DNA of 64,000 nt, taken from assembly GCA_022414725.1 (NCBI GenBank), contig CM039462.1:126500518-126564517 (forward strand), in the 5' to 3' direction. The notes beneath the pieces are model-generated. The model was not told the DNA's origin, made no database searches, and worked only from the letters and a program-made list of their open reading frames with translations. Positions 55,872 through 64,000 of this stretch are shown here, in pieces; the stretch's first letter is position 1; each line of letters opens with the position of its first letter. The translations under genes and the position numbers were made by a program. This DNA is from Microglena sp. YARC. Lineage: Eukaryota > Chlorophyta > Chlorophyceae > Chlamydomonadales > Chlamydomonadaceae.

Positions 55872-58800
55872 GTACGCTCTGTCCTATTCTCTTGCACAAC
55901 GAAGTTCTCTAATGTGTGTTGCCCGAGCCTATCTGAGGGTGTCTGGCATGTGGACTCTGGAGCTGGAATGTCCATCACAGGTGATAAGTCTTTGTTCACT
56001 GTGTATAAGGCTTCTGAAAATTGTCTTGCATTTCGATTTGGTGATGGGGTGGTTCAACGGTCAGAGGGTATGGGATCCATTGTGTTATGTAGTGATTGGT
56101 TACCAACTTCCATCACTCTGACCAATGTTCTCTACATCCCTCACTGTCCGGTGAACCTCCTGTCAGTAAATGCTGTGGCTCATTCTCACCACTGCCAGGT
56201 TTCTTTTGATAGTCTTAGTTGCACTGCCACTCAGGGCTCTTCTGTTCTCTGGTCTTTCCCTGCCTCCAGTGATGGTGTTTACAAGTTTACATGTAGGCCT
56301 TGTAGCACCACCCGTGGCTGTTTGAGTGGTGCTGACAATTACCCAGATTTTGCACTTGATGTTGATGAGGACGGTGGAGTTGTTATCCCTACCACTCCTG
56401 CATGGCTGTGGCATAGGCGGCTGGGTCACCCCGGCTATGATGCCATGCGCAGACTTGTCAAGAAAGGTATGGTTAAGAACTTACCCCTCTCTCTCAGTCA
56501 GGTGCAAAGACTGGCTAAGATCCATGTGATGCTTGTCAGAAGGCTAAGGGCAAACGTCTCCCTTTTCCTAAAGAAAGCACCACTAAGATCCGTGCACCTC
56601 TCCAACGCCTTCACTTAGACATCATGGGACCGGTTCATATTAGGGGCCTGCGTGGGGAGTTTTATATTCTGTGCCTCACAGACCAATACTCTGGCTATGC
56701 TGAGGTATTGTGCTTGAGGACCAGGGATGAAGCTCCCTTAGCAGTCCAAACTATCATCCTCAGATGGATGAATCAGCTGCATAGGTTTGCCTTTAAGTGT
56801 CTGAGATCTGACAGGGCCAAGGAGTTTATAGTTAAGTGGTTTGAGGATTGGCTGATATCGGTTGGGGCAGTGCATGAGTTATCGTTGGCATACACTGCAC
56901 AGCAGAATGCAACTGTGGAAAGGTACAATGGGGTCTTGCAGTCTGTAGCTAGAAGCATCCACCTGGAGTCTAAACTAGCTAAGTCTTTCTGGCCCTATGC
57001 CTTCCTAGCTGCTTGTTACCTTCGTAATCGGCTGCCCAATCAGGGAGACAAGACTCCATACGAGCTGTTTTTTGGGGTTGTGCCTAATGTGTCGTTGTTG
57101 CGTGTGTTTGGTTGCCCTTGCTACGTAACGTTAGTCAATGGGAAAAAGCGCAACAAGCTAGACGAAAGGGCGTTGTCTGGTAGACTGGTTGGGTATTCCC
57201 TGGTGAGTAAGGGTTATTTTGTTTGGGTTCCTAAGTTGCGCCAGGTAGTAGAGAGTCGTGATGTACTCTTCTATGAACAGTTTAGCTAGAACTGTATTCC
57301 TGGGCTGTCCCCTTATGACGGGTCTCCGTATGTTTCTCGCATCCCTGCCGCTATCAACGGACACATGCCTGAGTCTGCGGTTAATGCCTTAGACCCTTTG
57401 CCAACCCCAATTGTCGACCGCTGCCCTGGTCATGGGATGATTTTGCGTCCCAGGTCAGGGGCTGATGGTGCTGCATTGCGTGTGAAGGTACTGGGCGGGC
57501 AGGATTCCGAAGTTCCTTCAGGCAGTGATTTACCTGAATCTCAGGGGGTCGCCAGGCCCTCCTCTGCGCCACGTTCCGTTGGTGAAGCTCTAGGATTAAG
57601 ACAGTCTCAGATCATAGTGGAGCCTGTCACAGGTCCATTGCCTAATAGTCGCCAACCTCCGACCACCTCGGATGGCTCGCAGGTGTTGTTAATCCTTCGC
57701 CTCCTGCCATCCCTGGTGGATTATTCGGGTCAAGCCCATGTGTTGATGTAGCCGTTGCCGAAAGTGTAAGTGATGATCTTGAGGACTGGTCTGGTTCCGA
57801 TACTGCGTATGGCTGGGGTGTTCCGGTCGACCCAGGCTTCGTTGATATAGAGGCAAATAAGGCCGGCCTTGTTCAACCAGGCAGTAGTTCTGCACTGGGG
57901 GCTATACTACCGGTTACTGCTGATATTGCTGATACCCCCGCTGCTCATGTACAAGTAAACTGCTTTTACGTGGGAGCATACATTTCCACCTCCACTGAAC
58001 TAACCTATAAAGCTGCCATGCTTCCCTCCAACCCTGACAGGGATCAGTGGCTTCTTGCTATGAAGGATGAGATGGCGTCCCTCCATGCCCATGGTACTTG
58101 GGCACTCACTCCACAGCCTCCTAAGCAAAGGATCCTGTCTGGAAGGTGGTTATTTGTGAAGAAGGTTGGGGTTGATGGTTCTGTGCGCTTCAAGGCACGT
58201 TTTGTGGTCCGTGGTTTTCTGCAGCGTCCTGGGCTGGACTTTCATGACGTATATGCCCCCGTCTCCTCTAAAGCAGGTCTGAGGGTGCTCCTGGCTGCCA
58301 TCACTCATAGAAAGATGTTTGTTCGGCAGCTGGACATCAAGACTGCATTTCTGAATGCTAAGCTATAACCTGGTCTGGACCTGTACTGCCACCAGCCTGA
58401 GGGCTTTAAGGTACTTGGTCCTAACGGTGTTCCCTTGTGTGCAAACTGATCAAGTCCCTTTATGGTTTGAAACAGGCGCCCAGGGCTTGGAGTATGGATG
58501 TCAAGCGGGTTTTGGTTGCACATGGGTTTACTATGTGCAAGGCAGAACCTGCTCTGTATTTTAGGAGGGATTCTATTGGTGGGTGGAGCTATGTCCTGAC
58601 CTATGTTGATGATTTTATCTGTGCTTTTACTGAGCTGGATAGGTATGCTTTGTTGATCAAGGCTATGGAGAAAGCTGGCCGGGAGGTCAAAGAGATGGGT
58701 GTACCGGTTCAGTTCCTCTCATTGGACATGGCTGTTACACTTGACTCTGACGGCAGGTGTGTTCAGATCAACCTCTCCCAGCACTCCTACATTGATGATC

Positions 58801-59573
58801 TGGTGGAGCAGTTTGGTCTTACTGCTGCTGCTAAGCCCAAGTTTGGTGTCCCCATGGCCAAGTCCACCGTCACTGACCCACCTGGAGACCCCATGCCCTC
58901 TAATAGCCAGTACCTCTCTCTTTTGGGTGCTTTGCTATACCTGGCTACTTGCACCAGGCCTGATATTTCTTTTGCTGTGAGCTACCTGTCCAGGTTTTCT
59001 GCTCACCCTACCGTCCCCCTCTGGGGGGCAGCCAAGCGTTTGCTCTTGTATTTGAGGTCACATTCCCACCTGGGACTCACTTACACCCACAGCCCTGAGT
59101 TCTCTTTTACTGTCTTTAGTGACTCATCCTTTGCTGATGATGGGTCTGACAGGAGGTCTCAGACTGGCTTTGCTGTGCTAGCTGGGGGGTGCATAGTGAA
59201 CTGGATGAGCAAGAGGCAGCCTACTGTTGCCATTAGCTCTAGTGATGCTGAGTATCAGGCCCTGTCTCAGGCTTCCAGGGAGGTGCAATGGTTGAAGAAG
59301 TTGAGGGTGGATCTGGGTCTGCCTTGTGGTTTGGTTACCATTCAGGGTGACAACTTAGGGTCTCTGAGTTGGGCCAATGACTGGCAGCTACTCCCTCGCA
59401 GCAAGCACATTGATGTTATTCATCACTACATCAAGGAGCTTGTGGAGGATGGCCAGCTGTATGTTGCCTATGTTAACACTAAGGACAACTGTGCTGACCC
59501 CTTCACCAAGCCCCTTGATCCTGCTGTGTTCTGGAGGTTTGTCCGAATGCTAGGAATGACCGCTTCTTCTTAA
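55872..59573 (+). pseudogene. pol: copia C pol
   Basis: Protease and zinc motif are open to about 56,520, where one C is missing (ATCCATGTG for ATCCCATGTG). Integrase core is open 56,624-57,289. Shared TAG is at 57,287-57,289 and shared TAA at 58,366-58,368. One T is missing near 58,432. RT palm to RNase H is a single frame of 378 codons from 58,437 to TAA at 59,573, with YVDD near 58,605, VFSDSSFAD, DAEYQALSQA (D in place of E) and HIDVIHHYI. This is the most complete RT/RNase H of the tandem family. Confidence 0.9.
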
Positions 59574-59885
59574 GGTCAATTTTTTTTTTTGTTACATCGG
59601 TTTCTTTGGTTATCATTGTTTGGCATTAGGTTCCTATTCCCGGATCGGTTTTTCTATACCGTTGTTACCCATCTTTGATATTCGGTTTTCATCTTTTTCT
59701 AACTTGGCAAATTTTTGGTTTTTGCCTTGTTTCATTCCTTCCTATAACCCTTTGGGTTCCATTTGAAGATCTCTCGATTTTTTCGGAGTTTTTTTTTTTT
59801 TTTTTAATCTGTTACATATAGTTCTATGTCCCCAGTGCCATAGGTGGAGAAGTAGTATTGTATGTCACCTGCGTCATAGGTGGAG

Positions 59886-60041
59886 TGTCAGCATGAATTG
59901 CGGTGCTCTCACGCGTTTTATGACTTGGTGACTACTTCTGTACTTCCTTAGAACTATCGGCTCTGCCAGTACTGTGTAGATTGGCGCGTCTATTCCGCTG
60001 CAACATCTCTGTCCACTCTTCGGAGTGTATTCTAGCTGATA
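59886..60041 (+). repeat. 3' terminal LTR of the array with 186-bp internal deletion
   Basis: Begins TGTCAGCATG and ends AGCTGATA, then target duplication CCCAT (60,042-60,046). Compared with the 342-bp LTR it lacks the segment between CCAGTACTGTG and TAGATTGGCGCG. The deletion is private to this copy. Confidence 0.95.
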
Positions 60042-60046
60042 CCCAT

Positions 60047-60960
60047 GAGAAGAGTTCTTTGCTTTTGGCATGCACGCATTTGTTTGTTTTGCACTGAGAT
60101 TTGTTGAAGGAGGATTCTGACCGGAACTGATCGCCCCAGCGCAAGCTAGCGGCTGGCCCCCTAAACATGACACCTGTCCATAAGGCGTTACATTTATTTA
60201 TTTGTGTTACTACCGCAGACAGCGAGCAGCCAAACGGTTGGCTGGATGTAAACAAGTTCGAGTTTATGCAACAAATTTCATGAATGCCCCTCACAAGGGC
60301 TGTTGTTACATCAGTACGTGTGTCAACATCACACATTTCAGTTGCCACTACTAGTACCAAAACCATATCTAAATCAAGAAGTCTGGGGCTCTCTTGGACC
60401 CGAATTTCAGTTTCCACCACTACCGCTAGCACCCAAACCATATACAAATCAAGAAGAGCAGTACAGTACAACAGTATTATACATATGTCTGGCTCATCCG
60501 CCCACTGTCACTTATACAAATCAAGAAGTCTAGTCCAAATGAAACAGTCACTATACCGGTAACAATAACCTCTCAATGCCACAAATCATCAACCCTACTG
60601 CGCGAAACATGGTCATGATGACGCAATGACGCCAACATATATGTCTATACAAATATGCTATACAAATATGCAAGTGCATTTATGTTTGACAAGAGCCTGG
60701 ATCAGAAATTGATATCTGATCAGTGATCACAAACCTAGCTCGGGCCCAGCAGTAGGCCAAGCCCTGAAAATGGAAAGCCTGCTGCCAGTAATGGCCGCGT
60801 GGAATTCCCCAACCAATAAATACCGGTAATAAAATTCTGACAAATTGAATCACACCTCAAGTTCCGTTATGTGCTGGAGCTATCGATCGATATTCTTAAC
60901 CAGTAAAAATGAAATCATACATGGCATTATGTACACACATCTTTGTATATATTATTTACG
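60047..60960. other. flank between the retrotransposon array and LIL3; no gene recognised
   Basis: Continues the sequence interrupted at 25,857, so it is the original 3' flank of the LRR gene. A TGTAA, the usual green-algal polyadenylation signal, occurs at 60,246-60,250 and could have served that gene before the insertion (inference). Units with CAAATCAAGAAG recur at about 60,368, 60,444 and 60,517. No coding region. Confidence 0.5.
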
Positions 60961-61009
60961 AGAGCTTGTGGAAGAACTATATTTACTTCTCCTGCTCAGA
61001 GGGGTGAAT

Positions 61010-61205
61010 GACGCTGTACCAAGCGGCGACCCACTGCCTGTCATAGAAGGTAGCCTCATCGGCCAGGTCTTGGGTTTGGTCAAGTCGCTCAAGGGGCTTG
61101 TAAGAGTACAACAATTACTTCTCCTGCTCAGGGGGGTGGGGGGGGCTGTCCCAAGTAGCAGCCCACTGCCTGTCATAGAAGGTAGCCTCGTCGGCCAGGT
61201 CCTGG
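61010..61205 (-). repeat. LIL3: two partial copies of the LIL3 last-exon 3' end
   Basis: Copies at about 61,010-61,085 and 61,140-61,205 (minus strand) encode the C-terminal piece LADEATFYDRQW and run on as AATWDSPPHPPEQEK-TAA or VAAWYSVIHPSEQEK-TAA. They have TGG where the main exon has TAG. Unit length is about 130 bases. The copy at 61,010 is frameshifted upstream of the shared piece. Confidence 0.8.
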
Positions 61206-61283
61206 AATTTGGCTAAGTCGCTCACGGAGCTTGTAGGAGCACATCATTTACTTTTCCTGCTCAGAGGGGCGGGTGAAGTTGTC

Positions 61284-61514
61284 CTAAGTGGCAGCCCACT
61301 GCCTGTCGTAGAAGGTAGCCTCGTCGGCCAGGTCCTGGAATTTGGTCAGGTCGCTCATAGAGCGAATGGCCAGGATGGCGAAGACCACGACGTGAAGGGC
61401 GAGCTTGCCGGCAAAGGATTCCTGCTGGTCAACTAAACCGGCACCGGATGCCATCTTAATGACGGCGGCGATCACGTAGCCCATCATGGCGGCTTGGCCG
61501 TTGAGCTTCTCACC
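61284..61514 (-). CDS. LIL3: LIL3-type light-harvesting-like protein, last exon (partial gene)
   Basis: A 231-base exon. The minus strand has acceptor CTCCCCAG at 61,515 and stop TAG at 61,284-61,286, coding 76 residues. It starts GEKLNGQAAMMGYVIAAV, the chlorophyll-binding LHC helix motif (E..NG.AAM.G). Then come GAGLVDQQESFAGK, a second hydrophobic helix LALHVVVFAILAI, and the LIL3 C-terminal signature DLADEATFYDRQW. LIL3 sits in thylakoid membranes and stabilises geranylgeranyl reductase and protochlorophyllide oxidoreductase in plants. The N-terminal exons are not seen and probably lie beyond 64,000. Both edges of this exon are repeated in flanking arrays. The TAG may be a mutated TGG, since the neighbouring copies read on. 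Confidence 0.8.
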   Translation of the reverse strand, partial: GEKLNGQAAMMGYVIAAVIKMASGAGLVDQQESFAGKLALHVVVFAILAIRSMSDLTKFQDLADEATFYDRQWAAT

Positions 61515-61562
61515 CTGGGGAGGTGTGTGTATTTGTGTGTGTATTTGTGTGCGTATGTGTAC

Positions 61563-62165
61563 TTGCCGGCAAAGGATTCCTGCTGGTCAACTAAACTGGC
61601 ACCGGATGCCATCTTGTTAACGACAGCGATCACGTAGCCCATCATGGCGGCACAGTCATTGAGGTTCTCAGCCTGGGGAGGGGTGTGTATTTGTGGGTAT
61701 ACTTGTGTGTATTTGTGTGTGTGTGTGCCTGCCGGCAAAGGATTCCTGCTTGTCAACTAGACCGGCAACGGATACCATCTCGTTAACGACGGCGATCACG
61801 TAGCCCATCATGGCGGCACAGTCATTGAGGTTCTCAGCCTGGGGAGGGGTGTGTATTTGTGGGTATACTTGTGTGTATTTGTGTGTGTGTGTACTTGCCG
61901 GCAAAGGATTCCTGCTTGTCAACCAGACCGGCAACGGATACCATCTCGTTAATGACGGCGATCACGTAGCCCATCATGGCCGCGCAGCCATTGAGGTTCT
62001 CAGCCTGGGGAGGGGTGTTTGTGTGTGTATTTGTGTGTCCTTGTGTTTGTGTGTGCTTATTTGTGTGTGTGTGTGTACTTGTGTGTGCGTTTATTTGTGG
62101 GTGTGTACTTGTGCGTGTGATCATGTAGCCCATCATGGCATCATGGCTTCTCAGCCTTGGGAGGG
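61563..62165 (-). repeat. LIL3: three to four partial copies of the LIL3 last-exon 5' part
   Basis: Blocks at about 61,563-61,675, 61,731-61,843 and 61,897-62,009, plus a scrap at 62,120-62,160. On the minus strand each has acceptor CTCCCCAG, then GCTGAGAACCTCAATGACTG coding AENLN.CAAMMGYVIAVVN, up to QESFAGK. Each breaks at the same place into GTACAC...CA-repeat. The break GGCAA|GTACAC looks like a donor. The LHC motif is kept, but the R/Q position is Cys in all copies (NDCAAM or NGCAAM). Confidence 0.85.
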
Positions 62166-62455
62166 GCGAAATGGGGATTGGGGGGTTGGTCGAGGGAGGT
62201 ATATGAATAATATGATATGATATGAAGGTGCTGCAGACGTGTGGTGATAGCAAAACCGTCATAGAAAAATGAGTCATATCATATTATATTAAATGTGTGG
62301 GGATAGCAAAACCGACATATAAAAATGATCAATATCATATTATATTTAGTACCAAAGATGTTTGTATACACAGAAACACATGCACTTGTGTGTATGTGTG
62401 CACAAGTGTGTGTGTGTGCGCTTTGGGGGGAGAGAATGTCGGGTGGGGTGGGGTG
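62166..62455. other. short AT-rich duplication, no gene
   Basis: GGTGATAGCAAAACCGTCATA-like sequence (62,240-62,262) recurs as GGGGATAGCAAAACCGACATA (62,298-62,318). Each is followed by AAAAATGA and ATATCATATTATATT. Intron of LIL3 or intergenic. Confidence 0.5.
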
Positions 62456-62510
62456 GGGTGAGGTGAGGTGAGGGACAGCATTTGTGCTGGCGGTGATGGG
62501 ACACCTGATG

Positions 62511-63494
62511 GGGTGGGGTGAGGTGAGGTGAGGTGAGGTGAGGTGAGGTGAGGTGAGGTGAGGTGAGGTGAGGTGAGGTGAGGTGAGGTGAGGTGAGGTG
62601 AGGTGAGGTGAGGTGAGGTGAGGTGAGGTGAGGTGAGGTGAGGTGAGGTGAGGTGAGGTGAGGTGAGGTGAGGTGAGGTGAGGTGAGGTGAGGTGAGGTG
62701 AGGTGAGGTGAGGTGAGGTGAGGTGAGGTGAGGTGAGGTGAGGTGAGGTGAGGTGAGGTGAGGTGAGGTGAGGTGAGGTGAGGTGAGGTGAGGTGAGGTG
62801 ATGAGGTGAGGTGAGGTGAGGTGAGGTGAGGTGAGGTGAGGTGAGGTGAGGTGAGGTGAGGTGAGGTGAGGTGAGGTGAGGTGAGGTGAGGTGAGGTGAG
62901 GTGAGGTGAGGTGAGGTGAGGTGAGGTGAGGTGAGGTGAGGTGAGGTGAGGTGAGGTGAGGTGAGGTGAGGTGAGGTGAGGTGAGGTGAGGTGAGGTGAG
63001 GTGAGGTGAGGTGAGGTGAGGTGAGGTGAGGTGAGGTGAGGTGAGGTGAGGTGAGGTGAGGTGAGGTGAGGTGAGGTGAGGTGAGGTGAGGTGAGGTGAG
63101 GTGAGGTGAGGTGAGGTGAGGTGAGGTGAGGTGAGGTGAGGTGAGGTGAGGTGAGGTGAGGTGAGGTGAGGTGAGGTGAGGTGAGGTGAGGTGAGGTGAG
63201 GTGAGGTGAGGTGAGGTGAGGTGAGGTGAGGTGAGGTGAGGTGAGGTGAGGTGAGGTGAGGTGAGGTGAGGTGAGGTGAGGTGAGGTGAGGTGAGGTGAG
63301 GTGAGGTGAGGTGAGGTGAGGTGAGGTGAGGTGAGGTGAGGTGAGGTGAGGTGAGGTGAGGTGAGGTGAGGTGAGGTGAGGTGAGGTGAGGTGAGGTGAG
63401 GTGAGGTGAGGTGAGGTGAGGTGAGTGAGGTGAGGTGAGGTGAGGTGAGGTGAGGTGAGGTGAGGTGAGGTGAGGTGAGGTGAGGTGAGGTGAG
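62511..63494. repeat. (AGGTG)n array, about 1 kb
   Basis: About 195 AGGTG units (CACCT on the minus strand), nearly perfect, with phase breaks at about 62,801 and 63,425. A direct repeat of about 42 bases containing GACAGCAT.TGTGCTGGCGG brackets it (62,469-62,510 and 63,491-63,532). The 400-residue Leu-Thr-Ser-Pro-His frame is a repeat artefact. Confidence 0.95.
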
Positions 63495-63664
63495 GGACAG
63501 CATATGTGCTGGCGGTGATGGGACACCTGATGCAAATTATACATGACACATATCAAAGCTACAGCTCAAATGTAAACCATAGCTTTAGGGGGCAGGGGCA
63601 GGGACTACCGGCACTCCAAGAAAGCTCCGGGGCAGTCACCCAGTGTGATAATGTCACATGCCTG

Positions 63665-64000
63665 GGTGATGGTGACAATAATGATGGTGGTTGCGTGATG
63701 GTGGTGTTGGTGATAATGATGATGATGGTGGTTGTGATAGTGATGGTGATGGTGATGGTGATGCCTGGGTGATGGGGATGATAATGATGATGGTGTTGGT
63801 GGTGGTGGTGTTGGTGGTGATAATGGTGGTGATGGTGATGGTGATGCATGAGTGATGGGGATGATAATGATGGTGGTAATGGTGATGGTGATGGTGGTAA
63901 TGGTGATGGTGGTGGTGGTGGTGGTGAGAATGATGATGGTGATGGTGGTGATGATGGTGGTGATGATAGTGGTGGTGTTGGCGGTGATAATGGTGGTGAT
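63665..64000. repeat. GAT/GGT trinucleotide-type array
   Basis: Mixed GATGGT, GGTGGT and GATAAT units continue to the window edge. One larger duplicated module, GATGCCTGGGTGATGGGG or its GATGCATGAGTG version, occurs at about 63,759 and 63,842. Confidence 0.9.

Larger units (their letters stand above)
25858..60041 (+). mobile_element. tandem copia array LTR-A-LTR-B-LTR-C-LTR with nested insertions
   Basis: Three Ty1/copia internal regions on the plus strand (26,200-42,861; 47,499-53,442; 53,785-59,885) share four LTRs. The target duplication CCCAT occurs immediately outside only once on each side (25,853-25,857 and 60,042-60,046). So one integration was followed by LTR-LTR unequal exchange. 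LTRs start TGTCAG (TGTCAA in the first) and end CTGATA. B and C share changes absent from A (for example LRVDLG versus LRLDLG, SQAS versus SQAA, and a one-G loss before the zinc knuckle), so B and C separated last. Copy A contains a LINE that contains copia D; the A/B LTR contains copia E. Unit length without insertions is about 6.8 kb. Confidence 0.9.

Noticed and set aside
38793..58368. Reassignment of TAG/TAA to glutamine, as in some ulvophyte algae
   Set aside because: The five placed TTC27 exons and the LRR gene contain no in-frame TAG or TAA. Copia D has one TAG (between gag and pol) in roughly 1,800 codons. Pol ends at TAG or TAA at the expected place in all copies. Local readthrough or mutation is simpler.
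59932..60471. 179-codon minus-strand open frame across the LTR edge
   Set aside because: It spans the retrotransposon/flank junction and repeated CAAATCAAGAAG units; no family resemblance.
62279..63556. 425-codon (LTSPH)n open frame
   Set aside because: A pentamer repeat without stops is open in several frames at once; it is not a gene.

Overview
The window is nuclear DNA from a photosynthetic eukaryote, most likely a green alga. The evidence is spliced genes with GT-AG introns, a chlorophyll-binding LIL3-type gene, a TTC27-type gene, Ty1/copia and LINE retrotransposons, and very abundant CA/GT, G-run and pentamer repeats. A chlorophyte or prasinophyte is my inference; species cannot be assigned. 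There is a 1000-N assembly gap at 4,862-5,861, and single-base indels are scattered through several repeat arrays, so parts of the sequence are probably unpolished.

Layout. (1) 1-22,716, minus strand: a gene homologous to TTC27 (TPR protein). Exons 1-5 can be placed to the base, with reading phase conserved across every junction: 22,614-22,716; 21,230-21,485; 18,352-18,986; 16,574-16,842; 12,685-12,843. Further exons lie inside arrays at 9.5-10.8 kb, 6.2-9.5 kb and perhaps 3.3-4.3 kb. Almost every exon sits in a tandem array of whole or partial copies of itself plus intron. (2) 22.7-24.7 kb: intergenic minisatellites. (3) 24,691-25,804, plus strand: an intronless F-box-like/leucine-rich-repeat gene with one frameshift. 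(4) 25,858-60,041: a 34-kb nest of retrotransposons inserted about 50 bp past the LRR stop codon and bounded by one 5-bp target duplication (CCCAT). It is a tandem LTR-A-LTR-B-LTR-C-LTR copia array. Copy A carries a 5'-truncated LINE (target duplication GCGGTTT), which carries an apparently young full-length copia of another family on the minus strand (element D, target duplication GTCCA). The A/B LTR carries a degenerate, probably non-autonomous copia (element E, target duplication TCCAC). (5) 60.0-62.2 kb, minus strand: the 3' end of a LIL3-type gene, again with tandem partial copies of its last exon on both sides. (6) 62.4-64.0 kb: a 1-kb (AGGTG)n array and a (GAT/GGT)n array.

The most striking feature is that two unrelated host genes, TTC27 and LIL3, show the same architecture: exon edges with their splice sites are captured in tandem intron arrays, and in most arrays only one copy continues as a full exon. 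Secondary signals are an amber codon in the context AAC-TAG-GAR at the gag/pol boundary of two diverged copia families, and a complete insertion history readable from target duplications.
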